This document shows, in pieces, positions 6,081 to 8,844 of a DNA stretch of 8,844 nt. A program made the position numbers and the translations under genes. Source of the stretch: an uncultured Eubacteriales bacterium (lineage in GTDB: Bacteria > Bacillota > Clostridia > Oscillospirales > Oscillospiraceae); NCBI GenBank assembly GCA_900550705.1, contig URTG01000065.1, positions 1-8,844 of the forward strand, given 5' to 3'. A model generated the notes under the pieces. It ran no database searches. It saw only the letters and a program-made list of their open reading frames with translations, and was not told the DNA's origin. Each line of letters starts with the position of its first letter. Position 1 is the stretch's first letter.

Positions 6081-8441
6081 TTAGCTGGTAATCGTCGTCC
6101 CATCCGCCCGCTGGCCCAGCATATGGAGCAGCAGGGCGTGCTCCCCCCGGCCGTCCAGGATGGAGACCTCGCCCACGCCGGCGTGGACGGCGTGGATGCA
6201 GCCCCGGACCTTGGGGACCATGCCGCCGGCGATGAGGCCGGCTTCGATGAGCTCCTCGGCGCGCTTGGTGTCCATGCGGTCCACGGCGGTTTTGGTGTTG
6301 TGGCTGTCGATGAGGATGCCGCCCACATCGGTGAGGAAGACCAGGCTCTGGGCGTGGAGGGCCTCGGCCACGGCCCGGGCGGCATCGTCCGCGTTGCAGT
6401 TCAGGGAGCCGCCGTCCTCCCCCAGGGCGATGGGGGAGACCACGGGCAGGTAGTCGGCATCCAGCAGGGTGTTCAGCAGCTTGGGGTCCACCCTGGTGAT
6501 GGCCCCCACCCGGCCCAGGGCCGGGTCCTTCACGGCGGCGGTGATGAGCCGGCCGTCCTTGCCGGAGATGCCCACGGCGTTTACCTCCAGCCGGGCCAGG
6601 TCGGCCACGATGGCCTTGTTCACCTGGGCGGACAGGGCCAGCTCGGCGGCGTTCAAAACGGCCTCGTCGGTGACGCGGTAGCCGTTTTCAAAGTGGGTGG
6701 GCACCTTCAGCTTGTCCAGCAGGGCGGTGATGTGCTTGCCGCCCCCGTGGACCAGGACCACCCGCATCCCCGCCATTTTCAGGGCGGCGGCATCCTGGAG
6801 CACGGTGTCCGCCTGGGCGGCGGCATCGATGGCGGAGCCGCCGTATTTCACCACCACGGTCTTCCCCTCGTGCCGCTTGAGGATGGGCAGGAGGGAGAGC
6901 AGACTGCGGACCTTCTCCATACCGTCCAGGCCGTGGGCCACGTCGTACTCCTGCAGATAGGTGTGGACGTACTCCACGTCCGACGGGGTGTCGATATACT
7001 GGGTGCCCCGCTTCTGGCGGGTCTCAGCGCCCTTGCCGGTGATGAGGAGCACCGTGGGCTCCTGACAGCCCAGAATGGCCTGGCGGATGGCCTCCCCCCG
7101 GTTGGGCTCGATGGACCACTGGCAGCCCTGGGCGTTGACATACTGAGAAATTTCCCGGCAGATGGACAGGGTGTCCTCCTCCCCGCTGTCCTCCTCGGTG
7201 AGGATGACCAGGTCGGAGTATTGGCCGGACACCTCCCCCAGGTCCTTCCGGCGGTCCAGGGCCTTCTTCCCCGGGCAGCCGAAGACGGTGACAATCCGCC
7301 GGCCGGGGTATTCGGCCTTGACGGAGCGGAACAGCGTCTCGAAGCTCATGCGGTTGTGGGCGTAGTCCACAATGGCGGTGACGGTCTCGTCCGCGTTGGC
7401 GTAGACCTCCATTCGGCCGGGGACCCGGGCCTTCATCAGGCCGACGTAAATGCACCGCTCGGGTACGTGCAGCGCCTCACACAGGGCGATGGCCGCCAGG
7501 GCGTTTTCCACATTGAACAGCCCCGGCATGGTCAGCCGGAATTCCCGGGAAAACTGCCGGGTCCGGACCCGGAACAGAATGTCGTTCCCCCGCTTGCGGA
7601 CCTGGGAGCCGTAGACGTCGGCCTCCTCGTTCTTCTGGGAGAAGGTAATCACCGGCCTGCCCGCGGCCTGGGCGGCGGCCAGCACCCGGTCGGCGTGGTC
7701 GCAGTCCAGATTGACGCAGCTGACCTCCGCCTGGGCGAAGATTTTCAGCTTGGAGGCGAAGTAGTCCTCGAAATCCGGGTGCTCAATGGGGGAGATATGG
7801 TCCTTGCCGATGTTCAGAAAGCAGGCGGCGGCAAAGCGGGTGCACAGGGAGCGGTGGTATTTCAGCGCCTGGCTGGATACCTCCATGGTCAAAAACTCCA
7901 TGCCCGTCTTCACCCCGTTGGCGAAGTGCCGCTGCAGGTCCAGCGGCTCGGGGGTGGTGAGATGGGATTCGAACCGCTCCACCCCGTCGTAGGTGTCGAT
8001 GGACGAGACCACGCCCGACTCGGGCTTGCCCTCCTGGGCCATATATTCGTCCAGAATATACTTCAGATAGTAGGTGGTGGAGGATTTGCCCTTGGTGCCC
8101 GTGATGCCCACCACCTTCATGTGCCGGGAGGGGTGGTCGTAAAACAGGTCGGCCAGAGGGGCGATGGTCCGGCGCATATCGGTCACCTGGATACAGGGCA
8201 GGTCCACCTGGGGATAGGGCGTCTCGCTGACGTAGGCCAGGGCCCCCTTCTCCCGGGCGGAGGCCAGAAATTCCGGCTTGAAATGGGCCCCCTTGCACAA
8301 AAACAGCGTGCCGGGGACCACCTCCCGGGAGTCGTAGGACACCAGGGCCACCGGCGTCTCCCCTGCCAGCTCCGGCAGCGGCCCGGCCAGCAGGTCCCGC
8401 TCCCGGAGCAGGGACAGGTAATCGCGGAGGGTATGAGTCAT
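6081..8441 (-). CDS. murE-argB: MurE-like Mur ligase fused to N-acetylglutamate kinase (MurE-ArgB)
   Basis: One 786-codon frame encodes two complete enzymes. Residues 1 to about 497 are a Mur ligase of the MurE type, which joins an amino acid to a UDP-MurNAc-dipeptide using ATP. Visible motifs: substrate-domain SYDSREVVPGTLF (35-47), P-loop GITGTKGKSST (112-122), TTPEP (162-166), MEVSSQAL (186-193), likely carbamylated Lys K231, FNVENALAA (309-317), GRME (342-345), DYAH (359-362) and GKGAE (469-473). The DNPR motif of diaminopimelate-adding MurE reads EDSG (417-420). Residues 508-786 are N-acetylglutamate kinase, second step of ornithine/arginine synthesis: VKYGGSA (K532), LVHGGGKH (563-570), NGYRVTD (R589), NCNADD (N681, D685) and GGMVPKV (K744), all catalytic positions kept. 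The ATG has GAGGTG 7 nt upstream. An internal GTG start exists at codon 501. Both halves have normal family length, so neither is decayed. Amino-acid specificity of the ligase is unknown. Confidence 0.93.
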   Translation of the reverse strand: MTHTLRDYLSLLRERDLLAGPLPELAGETPVALVSYDSREVVPGTLFLCKGAHFKPEFLASAREKGALAYVSETPYPQVDLPCIQVTDMRRTIAPLADLFYDHPSRHMKVVGITGTKGKSSTTYYLKYILDEYMAQEGKPESGVVSSIDTYDGVERFESHLTTPEPLDLQRHFANGVKTGMEFLTMEVSSQALKYHRSLCTRFAAACFLNIGKDHISPIEHPDFEDYFASKLKIFAQAEVSCVNLDCDHADRVLAAAQAAGRPVITFSQKNEEADVYGSQVRKRGNDILFRVRTRQFSREFRLTMPGLFNVENALAAIALCEALHVPERCIYVGLMKARVPGRMEVYANADETVTAIVDYAHNRMSFETLFRSVKAEYPGRRIVTVFGCPGKKALDRRKDLGEVSGQYSDLVILTEEDSGEEDTLSICREISQYVNAQGCQWSIEPNRGEAIRQAILGCQEPTVLLITGKGAETRQKRGTQYIDTPSDVEYVHTYLQEYDVAHGLDGMEKVRSLLSLLPILKRHEGKTVVVKYGGSAIDAAAQADTVLQDAAALKMAGMRVVLVHGGGKHITALLDKLKVPTHFENGYRVTDEAVLNAAELALSAQVNKAIVADLARLEVNAVGISGKDGRLITAAVKDPALGRVGAITRVDPKLLNTLLDADYLPVVSPIALGEDGGSLNCNADDAARAVAEALHAQSLVFLTDVGGILIDSHNTKTAVDRMDTKRAEELIEAGLIAGGMVPKVRGCIHAVHAGVGEVSILDGRGEHALLLHMLGQRADGTTITS
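6939..6952 (-). promoter_or_regulatory. Internal Shine-Dalgarno and in-frame GTG at the MurE/ArgB junction
   Basis: On the coding strand AGGAG (plus 6948-6952) is followed after 6 nt by an in-frame GTG (6941-6939, codon 501), seven codons before the natural-looking ArgB Met508. Translation from here would give a 286-residue free ArgB, the normal length for the family. It could be a working internal start or a relic of a formerly separate argB. The site is seen in the sequence; its use is inferred. Confidence 0.5.
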
Positions 8442-8491
8442 TCCAGTTCACCTCAGAAAATTCAATCACAGAATCGTTCCCCGGAAGAAAA

Positions 8492-8815
8492 GCCTTCCCC
8501 TGGGGGAAGGTGCCCCCGCAGGGGGCGGATGAGGGGGACGCTTGAGTGCTTAGAGTATTTGCGCCAAAAGTAGGCAGTATCAACGGCTCCCCTGTGTAAG
8601 GGGAGCTGTCAGCCAGTAGGCTGACTGAGGGGTTGTTTTTTCTAGGGCTAGGCAGAACTACGACAATCCCTCCGTCTCGGCTTACGCCGAGCCACCTCCC
8701 TTTACACAAGGGAGGCGTTGGAACTGCGTTCTTCTAATTCAAGTTCTCCAAACCCTTCGGCGTTCCCCTCATCCGTCACGGGCTTCGCCCGCGCCACCTT
8801 CCCCCGGGGGAAGGC
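8492..8815. repeat. Composite nested inverted-repeat element (MITE-like)
   Basis: The outer arms are inverted copies of each other: 8492-8538 (GCCTTCCCC, GGGGGAAGGTG, GGCGGATGAGGGG) and 8763-8815 read in reverse (GCCTTCCCC, GGGGGAAGGTG, CGGATGAGGGG). Each arm carries its own hairpins: CCTTCCCC/GGGGAAGG (8493-8510) and GCCCCC/GGGGGC (8512-8526) on the left; CGGGC/GCCCG (8779-8791) and an 18-bp perfect palindrome (8797-8814) on the right. The inner repeat (8559-8716) sits between them. No open frame resembles a transposase. The whole resembles a non-autonomous palindromic element, with one element perhaps inserted in another. Confidence 0.8.
8559..8716. repeat. Inner palindromic repeat, copy B (full length)
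   Basis: This is the fuller copy of the repeat at 5861-6002. Hairpins in order: GCTCCCCT/AGGGGAGC (8586-8606), GTCAGCC/GGCTGAC (8608-8625), the long-range GAGGGGTTGT with ACAATCCCTC (one G:T mismatch), CTCGGC/GCCGAG around TTAC, and the terminal CCTCCCTT/AAGGGAGG (8695-8715). The first and last hairpins are themselves similar inverted sequences, so the element from about 8585 to 8715 has terminal inverted repeats of roughly 22 bp and could fold as a cloverleaf in DNA or RNA. Confidence 0.88.
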
Positions 8816-8844
8816 TTGGAATCATTGGTTACTGCATAAAAATC

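Larger units (their letters stand above)
8442..8844. other. Gene-free region upstream of murE-argB, mostly a composite repeat
   Basis: About 400 bp upstream of murE-argB contain no credible gene. Bases 8492-8815 are a nested inverted-repeat element; 8442-8491 is a more AT-rich leader with the murE-argB ribosome binding site, and 8816-8844 is short AT-richer sequence. Any murE-argB promoter must lie in the 50-bp leader or inside or beyond the repeat. I could not pick a convincing -35/-10 pair. Confidence 0.7.

Noticed and set aside
8442..8491. Promoter for murE-argB
   Set aside because: The leader is AT-richer than its surroundings, but no convincing pair of -35 and -10 boxes with proper spacing could be chosen.
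6069..8573. Plus-strand open frame of 834 codons opposite murE-argB
   Set aside because: It is antisense to a gene with unmistakable motifs on both halves. It is rich in Gly, Val, His and Gln, shows no motifs, and is open only because GC-rich codons on the other strand avoid stops.
7783..8709. Minus-strand 308-codon frame overlapping the start of murE-argB and the inner repeat
   Set aside because: It begins with TTG inside a repeat and runs out of frame through the murE coding region, giving Arg/Gly/Pro-rich translation. murE in the other frame is clearly real.

Overview
The window is a GC-rich stretch from a Gram-positive anaerobe, most likely a gut Clostridia member of the Oscillospirales (Flavonifractor/Lawsonibacter/Oscillibacter-like). 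This rests on three things: the hemZ-dtd gene set, strong AGGAGG-type ribosome binding sites, and GC-rich palindromic repeats of a kind I recall as abundant in that group. The genus is a guess. All six genes I can support lie on the minus strand, so transcription runs from high to low coordinates.

Layout in transcription order. (1) 8442-8844 is a composite of nested inverted repeats with no credible gene. (2) 8441-6081 is one unbroken 786-codon frame joining a complete Mur ligase of the MurE type to a complete N-acetylglutamate kinase (ArgB). (3) 5600-6080 is a gene-free, repeat-rich spacer with a second, rearranged copy of the inner repeat and two short hairpins. (4) 5599-127 is a tight five-gene block: dtd (D-aminoacyl-tRNA deacylase), a small metallo-beta-lactamase-fold hydrolase, hemZ (radical SAM, coproporphyrinogen-dehydrogenase-like), a uridine-kinase-like P-loop kinase, and a GH13 alpha-glycosidase of the neopullulanase/cyclomaltodextrinase type. 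Spacers within the block are 20-62 nt and each gene has its own ribosome binding site, so an operon is likely. (5) 1-126 holds a tandem heptamer repeat and the edge of another palindromic element.

The block mixes translation quality control, a metal-dependent hydrolase, haem-type radical SAM chemistry, a nucleotide-type kinase and glucan breakdown. It looks like a housekeeping run, not a dedicated pathway. The most unusual object is the MurE-ArgB fusion. Its ligase half lacks the DNPR motif of diaminopimelate-adding MurE. Its kinase half keeps the catalytic residues but has changed positions that I recall as the arginine-feedback site. A well-placed internal Shine-Dalgarno/GTG lies at the junction and could release ArgB separately. 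The second theme is a family of structured repeats flanking both gene blocks, two copies of which differ by a compensatory base-pair change in a hairpin stem.
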